Below the pieces are notes generated by a model. That model saw only the letters and a list, made by a program, of their open reading frames with translations. It searched no databases and was not told the DNA's origin. A program made the translations under genes and the position numbers. A stretch of 64,000 bases of DNA from assembly GCF_000273745.1 (NCBI RefSeq), contig NZ_AKVZ01000020.1, forward strand, positions 17,387 to 81,386, in the 5' to 3' direction. Shown one piece after another: positions 47,861 through 55,864 of the stretch. The first letter of the stretch is position 1. Each line of letters begins with the position of its first letter. The DNA is from Rickettsia australis str. Phillips (GTDB lineage: Bacteria > Pseudomonadota > Alphaproteobacteria > Rickettsiales > Rickettsiaceae).

Positions 47861-48637
47861 ATGGTTTGGGAATTGTGCCAAATTTTTCTATGTCATGCCC
47901 GCGAAAGCGGGAATGACATAGAAGAGTATAGGAATGATGTTAAAACTATATTACTCCTATTATTATCCTTTCTCTTTTTTTCAAATCCAGCTATTGCCGA
48001 TCCTGAAATAGCTGAATCCTTTAAATGTTCAAAACTTTTTCCTTACTTTGAAAAAAAATTTAATATCCCATCTAATACGTTACATTCAATAGCTTTAAAA
48101 GAATCTGGAAAAAAACATACAACCCGTAAAATTAGAGTAGTATGGCCTTGGACGGTAAACGTTGAAGGAAAAGGCTATTATTTTAACACAAAAAGAGAAG
48201 CCTTAAGTTTTGTTAGAATAGAGCTTATAAGAGGGCGAGAGAGTATTGATGTCGGATGTATGCAGATTAACTTAAGACATCATTTAGGAGCTTTTAATTC
48301 CCTTGAACAGGCATTTGATCCAAATAATAATGTTCGTTACGGAGCAAAATTCTTGCGTTCAAAATATGATCAGCTAGGGAGTTGGCACAAAGCTATAGCA
48401 CATTACCACTCATCCACTCATTCTTTAGGGTTTAAATATAAGCAAGATGTAGTTAAAATAGCAAGTAATATGGCTCTTTATAAAGCCTCCTTACATAGTT
48501 ATCTAAATAATAATGAAGGGGCTTTAGAAGATACAATACCGGTAAATAATAATAAAGTTCAAAAAAAATCACTTTTTAGTAGCAATAAAAGATACAGAAG
48601 TAGTATTATGATACCGGTTCCTGCTAAAATTAATTAA
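47861..48637 (+). CDS. lytic transglycosylase (SLT domain), exported
   Basis: The mature part starts after a signal peptide (TILLLLLSFLFFSNPAIADP). Catalytic Glu is in HSIALKESGKK; SLT motifs IDVGCMQINLRHHLGAFNSL, AFDPNNNVRYGAKFLRSKYD and WHKAIAHYHSS follow. It cleaves glycan strands of peptidoglycan, and such enzymes often open the wall for secretion systems. The 5' end is uncertain: a family C hairpin (47889-47922) lies between the ATG at 47861 and the signal peptide and adds LCHARESGNDIE, so the native start may have been replaced. The frame is also open to 47789. Confidence 0.82.
   Translation: MVWELCQIFLCHARESGNDIEEYRNDVKTILLLLLSFLFFSNPAIADPEIAESFKCSKLFPYFEKKFNIPSNTLHSIALKESGKKHTTRKIRVVWPWTVNVEGKGYYFNTKREALSFVRIELIRGRESIDVGCMQINLRHHLGAFNSLEQAFDPNNNVRYGAKFLRSKYDQLGSWHKAIAHYHSSTHSLGFKYKQDVVKIASNMALYKASLHSYLNNNEGALEDTIPVNNNKVQKKSLFSSNKRYRSSIMIPVPAKIN
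47889..47922. repeat. short RPE-type hairpin, family C ends, before a signal peptide
   Basis: ctatgtcatgcccgcgaaag / gcgggaatgacatag. It lies inside the 5' coding part of the transglycosylase gene. Confidence 0.72.
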
Positions 48638-48641
48638 TTCT

Positions 48642-49244
48642 ATGAATATACTCGTTGAACTTAAAAAATTAGCTGCGTCATCCTACAAGTTCTGTGGTGT
48701 TCAAATTATACGCTCCGCTCCTCGCCTCGTGGATTCCTTGCTCTTTTTCAAGTTGAACTGCATATCACAGCTATTAATTTGTTTTTTAATATTAGTAAGT
48801 ATGGTAAAGGCAAATGCCGATTTTAACAATATTCAAGATAATTTTGAATATCAGGAAGAGCAGTTAACAATAGAATTACCTTGGAGCGATTGTACCGAAA
48901 TTCATAAATTATTAGAGGAAAAATTATCCTTCTCTGAACAACAAATAAAAAAAGAAAATAAAATTTATGAGAAATATAAGCAATTTTATTTAAAACATAA
49001 CAATCTTACTAATTTTTCTATGCAATTTCTTGAGAAAAAATCTGAGACTAATGGAGTCGAAACTTTAATATCAGGTTTTTTAAAATTTTGTGAAAATAAT
49101 TTCCAAACCAGTAAAAGTAAATCTAATTCTCTAAATTATTATATTAAAAAACAACAAGACCAATGGTGTAATGATATAAGAAATGAGAATTACAAAATAT
49201 ATTATAGAAAAAAATACGAGGATAATATCTTTAGAAAAAATTAA
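48642..49244 (+). CDS. hypothetical secreted protein with RPE-encoded N terminus
   Basis: 200 residues. Residues about 5-42 are encoded by a family D repeat ([20 protein letters not shown]). They precede a hydrophobic signal-like segment (LLICFLILVSMVKANA) and a charged, Cys-containing mature part (LPWSDCTEIHKLLEEKLSFS ... FRKN) with coiled-coil character. It starts four bases after the transglycosylase gene, so the two are probably co-expressed and both periplasmic. No family recognised. Confidence 0.6.
   Translation: MNILVELKKLAASSYKFCGVQIIRSAPRLVDSLLFFKLNCISQLLICFLILVSMVKANADFNNIQDNFEYQEEQLTIELPWSDCTEIHKLLEEKLSFSEQQIKKENKIYEKYKQFYLKHNNLTNFSMQFLEKKSETNGVETLISGFLKFCENNFQTSKSKSNSLNYYIKKQQDQWCNDIRNENYKIYYRKKYEDNIFRKN
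48654..48766. repeat. RPE-like repeat, family D (copy 2), in coding frame
   Basis: gttgaacttaaaaaattagc ... ctctttttcaagttgaactg, with inner attatacgctccgctcctcg almost identical to copy 1. Confidence 0.82.
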
Positions 49245-49271
49245 TTTATTTCAGTACTTGATTCATGTATT

Positions 49272-49722
49272 ATTTAATTTATATTAGTATTGTTGTGTAT
49301 AAGTAGTAATAAGACCGAGAACAATGTTTCAGCGGTAGAAAAAAAAAGTTCCTAGTAATGATAAACAACTAAAACCTGTCTACTTAGAGCATTTGGATCT
49401 AACTTCGGATTAGAATCCTTCAGAAAAAGGTCTGTTGAGTTGAAAACCTTTATCGCCTAATAATCAAAATACAAAACCTATAGTTGTAGGTATTCAGGAG
49501 AATTTTGCAGGATTAGATAGAGTTAAATAGGATGATATTCACACTGCAAGACAGAGAAAACTTATTCAAAATAGCTGGCTAAAAGATGATTCTTTGAATT
49601 ATCAGTCAGCAAAAGATGGAAAAACTATAGGAATAGAAGACCTAATTAAGGACTTTAATTCTAAACAACAAATGAGAGAATTATATATTCAACAGATTAA
49701 AACTAAAAAATCACCGAAATAA
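49272..49722 (+). pseudogene. lipoprotein-like hypothetical pseudogene
   Basis: A lipobox-like LVLLC is followed by ISSNKTENNVSAVEKK, a frameshift at an A-run near 49345, VPSNDKQLKPVYLEHLDLTS and three in-frame TAG/TGA-type stops before the clean end DDIHTARQRKLIQNSWLKDD ... IKTKKSPK. The stops separate conserved-looking blocks, so the gene is dead. Its 3' end overlaps the methyltransferase reading frame. Confidence 0.55.
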
Positions 49723-49792
49723 CGCAGTAGCGGGAATAAATAACAGCTTATTTATCAAGCATGCAGCTAATGATATAATAAGTCGATTAGGG

Positions 49793-50473
49793 ATGATTGA
49801 TAAGGATGTTTCAGATATTCTAGAAATATCGGCTAAGTGTGGTTATCTTACAAGCTTACTAAAAAATGCTTATCGAAGTGCCAATATTACCGTAACAGAT
49901 ATGTCGCCTTTATTGCTTGATTCTTTTGAGTATAATCACAAATTGTTAATTGATGATGAAGATTTAGAATTTCCAAAAGACTCTTTTGATTTAATTATTT
50001 ATTCATTAGGGTTACACTGGATAAATGATGTGCAGAGTTTTCTGTCTAATATAAAAACATTTTTAAAACCTGAGGGTATTTTTATCGGTAATTTTGTCGG
50101 CGGAAATAGCTTAAAGAATTTACGTAAATCTTTAATAGATGCCGAAACAGCAAGTGGTTTGAAACACTATCCTCATATTTCTCCCTTTATTCATTTTGAC
50201 CATGTCCCAATGCTATTATTGCAAGCAGGATTTGCCGAAGTAATTATTGACTATGAAAATATAGAGCTAAAATTTGATAATCTTGTAGCTTTAATGAGGG
50301 AAATAAAAAATATCGGTGAGTCAAATTCACTAAATTCTAGTCATAATTACGCTATTTCTAAAAAGATGTTTTCTTTACTACAAAATTATACAAACGGCTT
50401 TGAAGATAATATTAATTTAATTAGCTTTATTGCTTCACCCAATAAGAATAGTATAAGATTAAAGTTGTTATAG
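49793..50473 (+). CDS. SAM-dependent methyltransferase (NDUFAF5/BioC-like), 5' end uncertain
   Basis: 226 residues from the ATG at 49793. Upstream in frame the family N terminus continues (IFNRLKLKNHRNNAVAGINN, SLFIKHAAND) back to a TGA near 49680, without an ATG, so either a rare start is used or the native start mutated. Motif I is weak (ILEISAKCGYLTSLL; usually LEIGCGxG). Then ITVTDMSPLLLDSF, DSFDLIIYSLGLHWINDV, FLSNIKTFLKPEGIFIGN. The closest known type is the mitochondrial complex I assembly factor NDUFAF5. Activity is doubtful given the altered motif I. Confidence 0.68.
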   Translation: MIDKDVSDILEISAKCGYLTSLLKNAYRSANITVTDMSPLLLDSFEYNHKLLIDDEDLEFPKDSFDLIIYSLGLHWINDVQSFLSNIKTFLKPEGIFIGNFVGGNSLKNLRKSLIDAETASGLKHYPHISPFIHFDHVPMLLLQAGFAEVIIDYENIELKFDNLVALMREIKNIGESNSLNSSHNYAISKKMFSLLQNYTNGFEDNINLISFIASPNKNSIRLKLL

Positions 50474-50516
50474 GGTTTATAATATTGTATTGTTGCCATG
50501 CCGTGGTTTGAATATT

Positions 50517-50593
50517 GTCATCCCACGACTTGATCGTGGGATCCAGTCTTTTTTAATTTTTTTCTGGATACCGTGGTCAAGCCACGGTATGAC
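50517..50593. repeat. RPE-like repeat, family B, compact
   Basis: gtcatcccacgacttgatcg ... ggtcaagccacggtatgac with the core cttttttaatttttttctgg shared with 12.6 kb. Confidence 0.82.
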
Positions 50594-50620
50594 AAAGAGA
50601 GGATAATATAAGGTAAACAT

Positions 50621-52000
50621 ATGCAAGAATTTGATTTAGTGGTAATAGGTAGCGGTCCGGCCGGTTATACAGGTAGTATTAGAGCTGCTCAGCTTGGTAT
50701 GAAAGTAGCGTGTGTTGAGAAAAACGATACTCTCGGTGGCACTTGTTTAAATATAGGATGCATACCGTCGAAAGCTTTACTTAATTCCTCTGAAAAATAT
50801 GAAGAAGCTTTAAAGCATTTTGAGAGTATAGGTATTACTGCAAATGTAAAATTAGACTTACAAAAAATGCTAGCTAATAAAGATAAAGTAGTTTCTGACC
50901 TTACAAAAGGGATAGCAAGCTTATTTGCTAAGAATAAGATTACTAGGATAAAGGGTGAAGCTAAAATTATCGCGAGCAACATTGTGGAAGTAAATAAGGA
51001 GCCAATTAAAGCCAAAAATATCCTAATTACTACAGGTGCCAGCGTCATAGAAATACCAAATATCAAAATAGATGAAGAGTTTATAGTTTCATCTACCGGA
51101 GCTTTAAAGCTTTCTAAAGTACCTGAGACCTTAATAGTTGTCGGGGGAGGATATATAGGCTTAGAACTCGGTTCAGTTTGGCGTCGTTTAGGTGCTAAAG
51201 TAACGGTTATTGAGTATGCACCAAGCATTGTGCCTATGCTTGATAAGGAAATTGCTACGCAGTTTATGAAGCTACAGCAAAAACAAGGTATAGAGTTTAA
51301 ACTAAATACTAAAGTGCTGTCTGCTGAAGTAAAGTCAGGAAAAGTAAATCTGACAATAGAGGAGGGCGGTAAGAATTCGGTAGTAACTAGCGATGTGATA
51401 TTGATGGCAGTAGGTAGAAAAGCCTATACGCAAAATCTAGGGCTTGAGTCTGTTGGTATTATTACAGATAAGCAAGGTAGAATTGAGATTAATGACCGGT
51501 TCCAAACAGCAATTTCAAATATTTACGCAGTCGGGGATGTGGTAAAAGGAGCTATGCTTGCTCATAAAGCCGAGGAAGAGGCTGTAGCTGCTGTGGAAAT
51601 TATGGCAGGGCAGGCAGGACATGTTAACTATAATCTAATTCCAAGCGTAATATATACTTATCCTGAAGTAGCAAGCGTCGGTGAAACGGAAGAACAGTTA
51701 AAAGAAAAAGGCATTAATTATAAAGTAGGTAAGTTTCCGTTTTTAGCAAATAGTAGAGCAAGAGCAATCGGTAGTACGGAAGGGATGGTTAAGATCCTTG
51801 CCGATAGTAAAACCGATAGGGTTTTAGGAGCTCATATTATAGGAGCCAATGCAGGTACACTCATTGCCGAGCTTACGGCTTATATGGAATTCGGAGCAGC
51901 TTCAGAAGATATAGCAAGAACCTGCCATGCTCACCCGACTTTAAGCGAAGCTATAAAAGAAGCAGCTCTTAGTGTGGATAAGAGGACTATCAATATGTGA
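50621..52000 (+). CDS. lpdA: dihydrolipoamide dehydrogenase (E3)
   Basis: 459 residues. FAD-binding VVIGSGPAGYTGSIRAAQLG at residue 6, redox disulfide GGTCLNIGCIPSKALL at 40-55, NAD-binding VVGGGYIGLELGSVWRRLGA near 175, IYAVGDVVKGAMLAHKAEEE near 305, and the interface His-Glu pair in CHAHPTLSEAIKEAAL. It reoxidises lipoyl groups for pyruvate and/or 2-oxoglutarate dehydrogenase; the E2 gene pdhC is 26 kb away. Intact. Confidence 0.95.
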   Translation: MQEFDLVVIGSGPAGYTGSIRAAQLGMKVACVEKNDTLGGTCLNIGCIPSKALLNSSEKYEEALKHFESIGITANVKLDLQKMLANKDKVVSDLTKGIASLFAKNKITRIKGEAKIIASNIVEVNKEPIKAKNILITTGASVIEIPNIKIDEEFIVSSTGALKLSKVPETLIVVGGGYIGLELGSVWRRLGAKVTVIEYAPSIVPMLDKEIATQFMKLQQKQGIEFKLNTKVLSAEVKSGKVNLTIEEGGKNSVVTSDVILMAVGRKAYTQNLGLESVGIITDKQGRIEINDRFQTAISNIYAVGDVVKGAMLAHKAEEEAVAAVEIMAGQAGHVNYNLIPSVIYTYPEVASVGETEEQLKEKGINYKVGKFPFLANSRARAIGSTEGMVKILADSKTDRVLGAHIIGANAGTLIAELTAYMEFGAASEDIARTCHAHPTLSEAIKEAALSVDKRTINM

Positions 52001-52015
52001 TATTGTTCTACTCCA

Positions 52016-52156
52016 ATGTCATTCCCGCGTAGGCGGGGAATCCAATAAAACATATAAAAAACTTGTTTTTATATGTTTATTTTTCAAATATTGAATGTAA
52101 TTTTTATACTAATATTAAGGTTATTTTCTGTGTTCCCGCCTACGCGAGAATGACAT
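52016..52156. repeat. long RPE-like repeat, family C (copy 2)
   Basis: atgtcattcccgcgtaggcg ... cgcctacgcgagaatgacat. Interior (catataaaaaacttgttttt, tactaatattaaggttattt) aligns with the copy at 22952-23091. Confidence 0.84.
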
Positions 52157-52170
52157 AGAGGAGTGCTGAA

Positions 52171-52704
52171 ATGACAGTAACAATGACCAAACAAGAGCTG
52201 CGTCTTTATTTCAAAGAATTTTTAATAAAAAACCAAGATAAGATTAATTACGACTTATTCAAAAACTCCCTAATCAATAAAATTAACCTGTTATTAAAGG
52301 AGTTAAAAGTACAAACAATTGGTCTCTATTATCCTCTAAAATACGAAATTAATTTACTTGAAATAACAAACTTACAGCCTGAAATAAAATTTTTCCTACC
52401 AAAAATTATAGCAGATGAAATCAAATATTGTTCATATAAATCCAATGATGAACTAGTGCTAGGTGAATTTAAAACCTATGAGCCTCTAAATAATGATTTT
52501 TTTATTCCTGAGTTAGTTATTATCCCAGGGCGTGCGTTTAGTAATGAGGGTTACAGACTTGGATACGGCAAAGGACATTTTGATCGATATCTTAATAATA
52601 ACCGAGATATATTAGCTGTCGGAGTTTGTTTAAAAGAGCAGTTAATAGATAATTTTCCTGTTGAACCTCATGATCGTAAACTTGATTTTGTGATTTCGGT
52701 ATAA
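52171..52704 (+). CDS. 5-formyltetrahydrofolate cyclo-ligase
   Basis: 177 residues. TKQELRLYFKEFLIKNQDKI at the N terminus, GLYYPLKYEINLLEI near 50 and the ATP/folate site RLGYGKGHFDRYLNNN near 130, with HDRKLDFVISV at the end. It converts 5-formyl-THF to methenyl-THF with ATP. Start 52171 has gaggag seven bases upstream. With folC and other folate enzymes it suggests active one-carbon handling. Confidence 0.9.
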   Translation: MTVTMTKQELRLYFKEFLIKNQDKINYDLFKNSLINKINLLLKELKVQTIGLYYPLKYEINLLEITNLQPEIKFFLPKIIADEIKYCSYKSNDELVLGEFKTYEPLNNDFFIPELVIIPGRAFSNEGYRLGYGKGHFDRYLNNNRDILAVGVCLKEQLIDNFPVEPHDRKLDFVISV

Positions 52705-52806
52705 TAACCTTAATTTTTTTAATTGTATAAAATATTATATTTGTATATTATTATTACAAAAATCAACTTAGGGTAAAATAGTTGATATAATAAAAAAATT
52801 GTCATA

Positions 52807-52998
52807 TTGCTCAGTGTACTTTTTGCTTTTTTTGCACAAGCATTTGGAGCTTGGCTAAAAACAGGACAAGTATCCGGTGATACTCAGACTGGAGACATTT
52901 GCTTTCAATTAGCATTGATAGGAGTAGGGATACTTATCATCGATCAGGCATTTATAGTAACTTGCCTGATTAGGTATACAGTGAATATGTCAAAATAG
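52807..52998 (+). CDS. possible small membrane protein
   Basis: 63 residues from a TTG: LSVLFAFFAQAFGAWLKTGQ, a short loop, then FQLALIGVGILIIDQAFIVT, two likely membrane helices. No ATG, no recognised family and no good ribosome site. The 383-bp gap between the cyclo-ligase and RNase D otherwise shows nothing. May be a remnant. Confidence 0.3.
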   Translation: MLSVLFAFFAQAFGAWLKTGQVSGDTQTGDICFQLALIGVGILIIDQAFIVTCLIRYTVNMSK

Positions 52999-53087
52999 TA
53001 CAAGATATTGAGTACAAGTTACATTAGTTGGCTAACTTTTTTGTATTCATATATAGGCTACAAATTATTTGATTTATAGCTTTTTTC

Positions 53088-53933
53088 TTATAAGTTATTA
53101 CACAAACTTATTATTTCATCTTTATATTTTTGTTTGTGTAAATATTTACTTTTTAAATTTAGATTTTTAAAATCCTTGTGATTCAATGGCGGGTATTTAC
53201 TAAGCTTTATTATATCTTCATCTAAAATAAAATGCTTACGAGGAATATTTATAGTTTGTACATTCTCTTCACGATAAGCTGCAAGTGCTTGAATTTTACG
53301 GTTAAAACTTTCATCATCACTTCTATATTTTATTTTTTTCCACGCATCTTTCGGCTCAACCTTATAATTTCTAACGTCTAATAAAGAACTAATAGTAGTT
53401 TGGTATTTATTAGTTAAATTATTTCTAATAATTATATTATTTAGCTCTTGATATATCTTATACAAATACTCCACGTCTAACATTGCATAATTTAACATAT
53501 CACTAGTGATAGGGCGTTTTAGCCAGTTAGATTTTTGGTGGGTTTTATCAATAGTAATACCGATTAGCTTATAGCAAAGGTCATCATAGCTTAGCTGTTT
53601 ACCGAATCCGCAAATATTTGCTGCAATTTGTATATCAAAAACATTAGAAGGTAGTATTTTAAATAAATTATAGAAAATCTCTAAATCTTCCCGAGGAGCA
53701 TGAAATATTTTAGTAATATTATTATCTGCAAGTAACTTATTAAAAATATTCAGATCTAAATTGCTTAATGCATCAATTATTCCGCAATATTCTTCTGCTT
53801 TAACTTGAATTATACTAAGCTGAGCATAATAGGTATAGCGACGCTCAAATTCCGTATCTATACTTAAGCATGTCTTATTTACTAACCTGTTACAAAATTC
53901 TTCTAATGTTTTTTGACTATCAATAATTTGCAT
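53088..53933 (-). CDS. rnd: ribonuclease D
   Basis: 281 residues. DEDD exonuclease motifs: LSIDTEFERRYTYYAQLSII (Exo I, near 19), FHAPREDLEIFYNLF (Exo II), LNYAMLDVEYLYKIYQEL (Exo III with Tyr, near 145), then a single partial HRDC-like region (short by about 90 residues relative to E. coli). It trims tRNA 3' ends. It is 10 bp from the upstream DUF155 gene, probably one operon. Confidence 0.92.
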   Translation of the reverse strand: MQIIDSQKTLEEFCNRLVNKTCLSIDTEFERRYTYYAQLSIIQVKAEEYCGIIDALSNLDLNIFNKLLADNNITKIFHAPREDLEIFYNLFKILPSNVFDIQIAANICGFGKQLSYDDLCYKLIGITIDKTHQKSNWLKRPITSDMLNYAMLDVEYLYKIYQELNNIIIRNNLTNKYQTTISSLLDVRNYKVEPKDAWKKIKYRSDDESFNRKIQALAAYREENVQTINIPRKHFILDEDIIKLSKYPPLNHKDFKNLNLKSKYLHKQKYKDEIISLCNNL

Positions 53934-53943
53934 AGAAGGTATT

Positions 53944-54774
53944 TTATAAAGCTCCGATAATTTTTAAGAAAAGATTAGTATGAGACAACGACAGGACAAC
54001 TTCAAGACCGATTAAAATAATAATAATCCACTCAAGTTTGGTAGAATGTTTATAATTAAGGTCATTTGAAAGAATGTCCAAAAGCTCGTGAATCATATTA
54101 AGCCGGTGATTCATTATATTTTGCCGTATTTCTATGTCTTGAAACTCTGCTGTCATCAGATATAGAGGCTCGTAGCTCGGACGACGCCAAAAGAATTCAG
54201 GAGTATCAAATATATCGCTATGCAAGCTAATAGAATAACGCTCGTTAAATAATATACCTATTTGCTGTAATATCTCCTTTTTAGACAGCGACACGCTACC
54301 GGTCCTAGCCAGTTCCTGTTGTATAGGAGTTGTCTGAACAATCAAGTTACTAACAGACTGCTCAAGAACACTAAGTTTAACCGATTGTGCAAGAGCATGG
54401 GAAATAGAAAGTTTAACAAAAACTGATTTATCTGCTAAGATTATTTTATTTTTTTCTTCATCAATAAATGTTTTCTTGACTTCCGTATTATATTCAAAAT
54501 AAATATAATCAGATACCGGCTCTTTAAGCTTATTTACTGTTACTAAATCAGTATCGCTTAAAACTATTTTTTCTTGAATTTCATCACCGCCCCAAATAGT
54601 TACACAGCCAAACGGAAAGAAAAATATCTCTATAAAATCAGAATCTTTATTTATCTCTTTCCGAATATATAAAACATCATCAAAATGTTGAGGTTCAAGA
54701 CCAATCTTTTTTAAATTAGTAACTAGATCACTCATCTTATATTCGGAAGCAGTACAGTAAGATGAACATCTCAT
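53944..54774 (-). CDS. RMD1/DUF155 family protein (RMND1-like)
   Basis: About 276 residues from the ATG at 54774 (MRCSSYCTASEYKMSDLVTN); the frame is open 16 codons further. Family pattern: IFFFPFGCVTIWGGDEIQEK near 60, LADKSVFVKLSISHALAQSV, KLSVLEQSVSNLIVQT near 140, PEFFWRRPSYEPLYLMTAEF near 200, RLNMIHELLDILSNDLN, and one C-terminal membrane helix (WIIIILIGLEVVLSLSH). Homologues in eukaryotes are yeast Rmd1 and the human mitochondrial inner-membrane protein RMND1, needed for mitochondrial translation. The bacterial role is unknown; a membrane tether is plausible. Confidence 0.88.
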   Translation of the reverse strand: MRCSSYCTASEYKMSDLVTNLKKIGLEPQHFDDVLYIRKEINKDSDFIEIFFFPFGCVTIWGGDEIQEKIVLSDTDLVTVNKLKEPVSDYIYFEYNTEVKKTFIDEEKNKIILADKSVFVKLSISHALAQSVKLSVLEQSVSNLIVQTTPIQQELARTGSVSLSKKEILQQIGILFNERYSISLHSDIFDTPEFFWRRPSYEPLYLMTAEFQDIEIRQNIMNHRLNMIHELLDILSNDLNYKHSTKLEWIIIILIGLEVVLSLSHTNLFLKIIGAL

Positions 54775-54847
54775 GATTATTAAGTTTAATTTATATAAAT
54801 TTAGAGTATAATAGTTAGGCACCTATAAAGTCAATAATATTATAATT

Positions 54848-55774
54848 ATGTATGAAATATTAAGTAATAGAGAGATTATCAAAATAATAGGTTTAAATTC
54901 TGTAAAGTTCCTACAAAATCTTGTTACTAACGATATTAAGAAAAATCAGTATTGCTATACATATTTACTTACTAATCAAGGAAGATATTTATTTGATTTT
55001 TTCGTGTATGCTCGCAACCTTGAGGAAATTTACCTTGATATTGATAAAAGTAATAAAGCTGCTTTGATAGAGCATTTAAACTTCTATAAATTGCGCTCTA
55101 AAATACAAATAATAGATTGTAGTGACGAATATAAAGTTATCTACTCACTTCAAAAATTAGATATAGACACACTAGTTACGTCTCGTGATCCGAGATATTC
55201 TATGCTTGGTTTTCGTTCTATAAATAAGTGCGGTACCATACCGTGGTTTGACTACGGTATCCAGAAAACAATTAAAAAAGACTGGACCCCGTGGAGAAGC
55301 CACAGGGTGACAGAGATGGAATCGATCCATGCAACACCCTACCCCCCATGTCATTCCCACGAAGACGAGAATCCAGCCTCCTTATATCTAGAAGATAAAT
55401 ATAATTTCGCGATAATAGACGGTGTGGAAGATTTAAGCACAGATAAATCTATTCCAAATATGTACGGTGCTGAGGAGTTAAATGCAATTAGTTTTGACAA
55501 AGGCTGTTATGTCGGGCAGGAAGTTATTTCAAGAGCTAAATATCAAGGTGTTATAAGAAGAAAGATATATAAAATTACAGCAGATGAAGATTTATCCTCA
55601 TTAGTTAAAGATGAAGAAATACTCGCAGATAAAGATAAAATCGGTGTAATATGCTCAAGTTACCGTAATAAAGCAATCGTCCTAATCAGAGAAGAAAAAT
55701 ACCTTGCTTGTAAAGACGCTGATATTACTGTTAAAGGGATTAAAATAAACTTATCTCTCGCTCCTTGGTATTAG
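54848..55774 (+). CDS. YgfZ/GcvT-like folate-binding Fe-S protein (IBA57 type) with RPE insert
   Basis: 308 residues. N-terminal GLNSVKFLQNLVTNDIKKNQ (near 15), FDFFVYARNLEEIYLDID, then the diagnostic C-terminal motif SFDKGCYVGQEVISRAKYQG (near 215). In E. coli and mitochondria the family helps assemble [4Fe-4S] clusters with tetrahydrofolate. Between GFRSINK and ASLYLEDKYNFAI is an insert of about 50 residues (CGTIPWFDYGIQKTIKKDWT ... HEDENP) matching an RPE pair in the DNA. The insert falls between two domains. It diverges from the DUF155 gene, 73 bp apart. Confidence 0.88.
   Translation: MYEILSNREIIKIIGLNSVKFLQNLVTNDIKKNQYCYTYLLTNQGRYLFDFFVYARNLEEIYLDIDKSNKAALIEHLNFYKLRSKIQIIDCSDEYKVIYSLQKLDIDTLVTSRDPRYSMLGFRSINKCGTIPWFDYGIQKTIKKDWTPWRSHRVTEMESIHATPYPPCHSHEDENPASLYLEDKYNFAIIDGVEDLSTDKSIPNMYGAEELNAISFDKGCYVGQEVISRAKYQGVIRRKIYKITADEDLSSLVKDEEILADKDKIGVICSSYRNKAIVLIREEKYLACKDADITVKGIKINLSLAPWY
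55229..55377. repeat. composite RPE (family B plus family C half) in frame in the ygfZ-like gene
   Basis: gcggtaccataccgtggttt ... gtggagaagccacagggtga (family B), then an outer arm gatccatgcaacaccc and a family C piece gtcattcccacgaagacgag. The reading frame stays open throughout. Confidence 0.83.
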
Positions 55775-55864
55775 ATAATAGTTAAGCTTTTAATAATTTC
55801 TAGACCATATAATTTTGTAGTTTATTTTATATTAATACTTTTTTATAAAAAAATTTTTGGAGCT

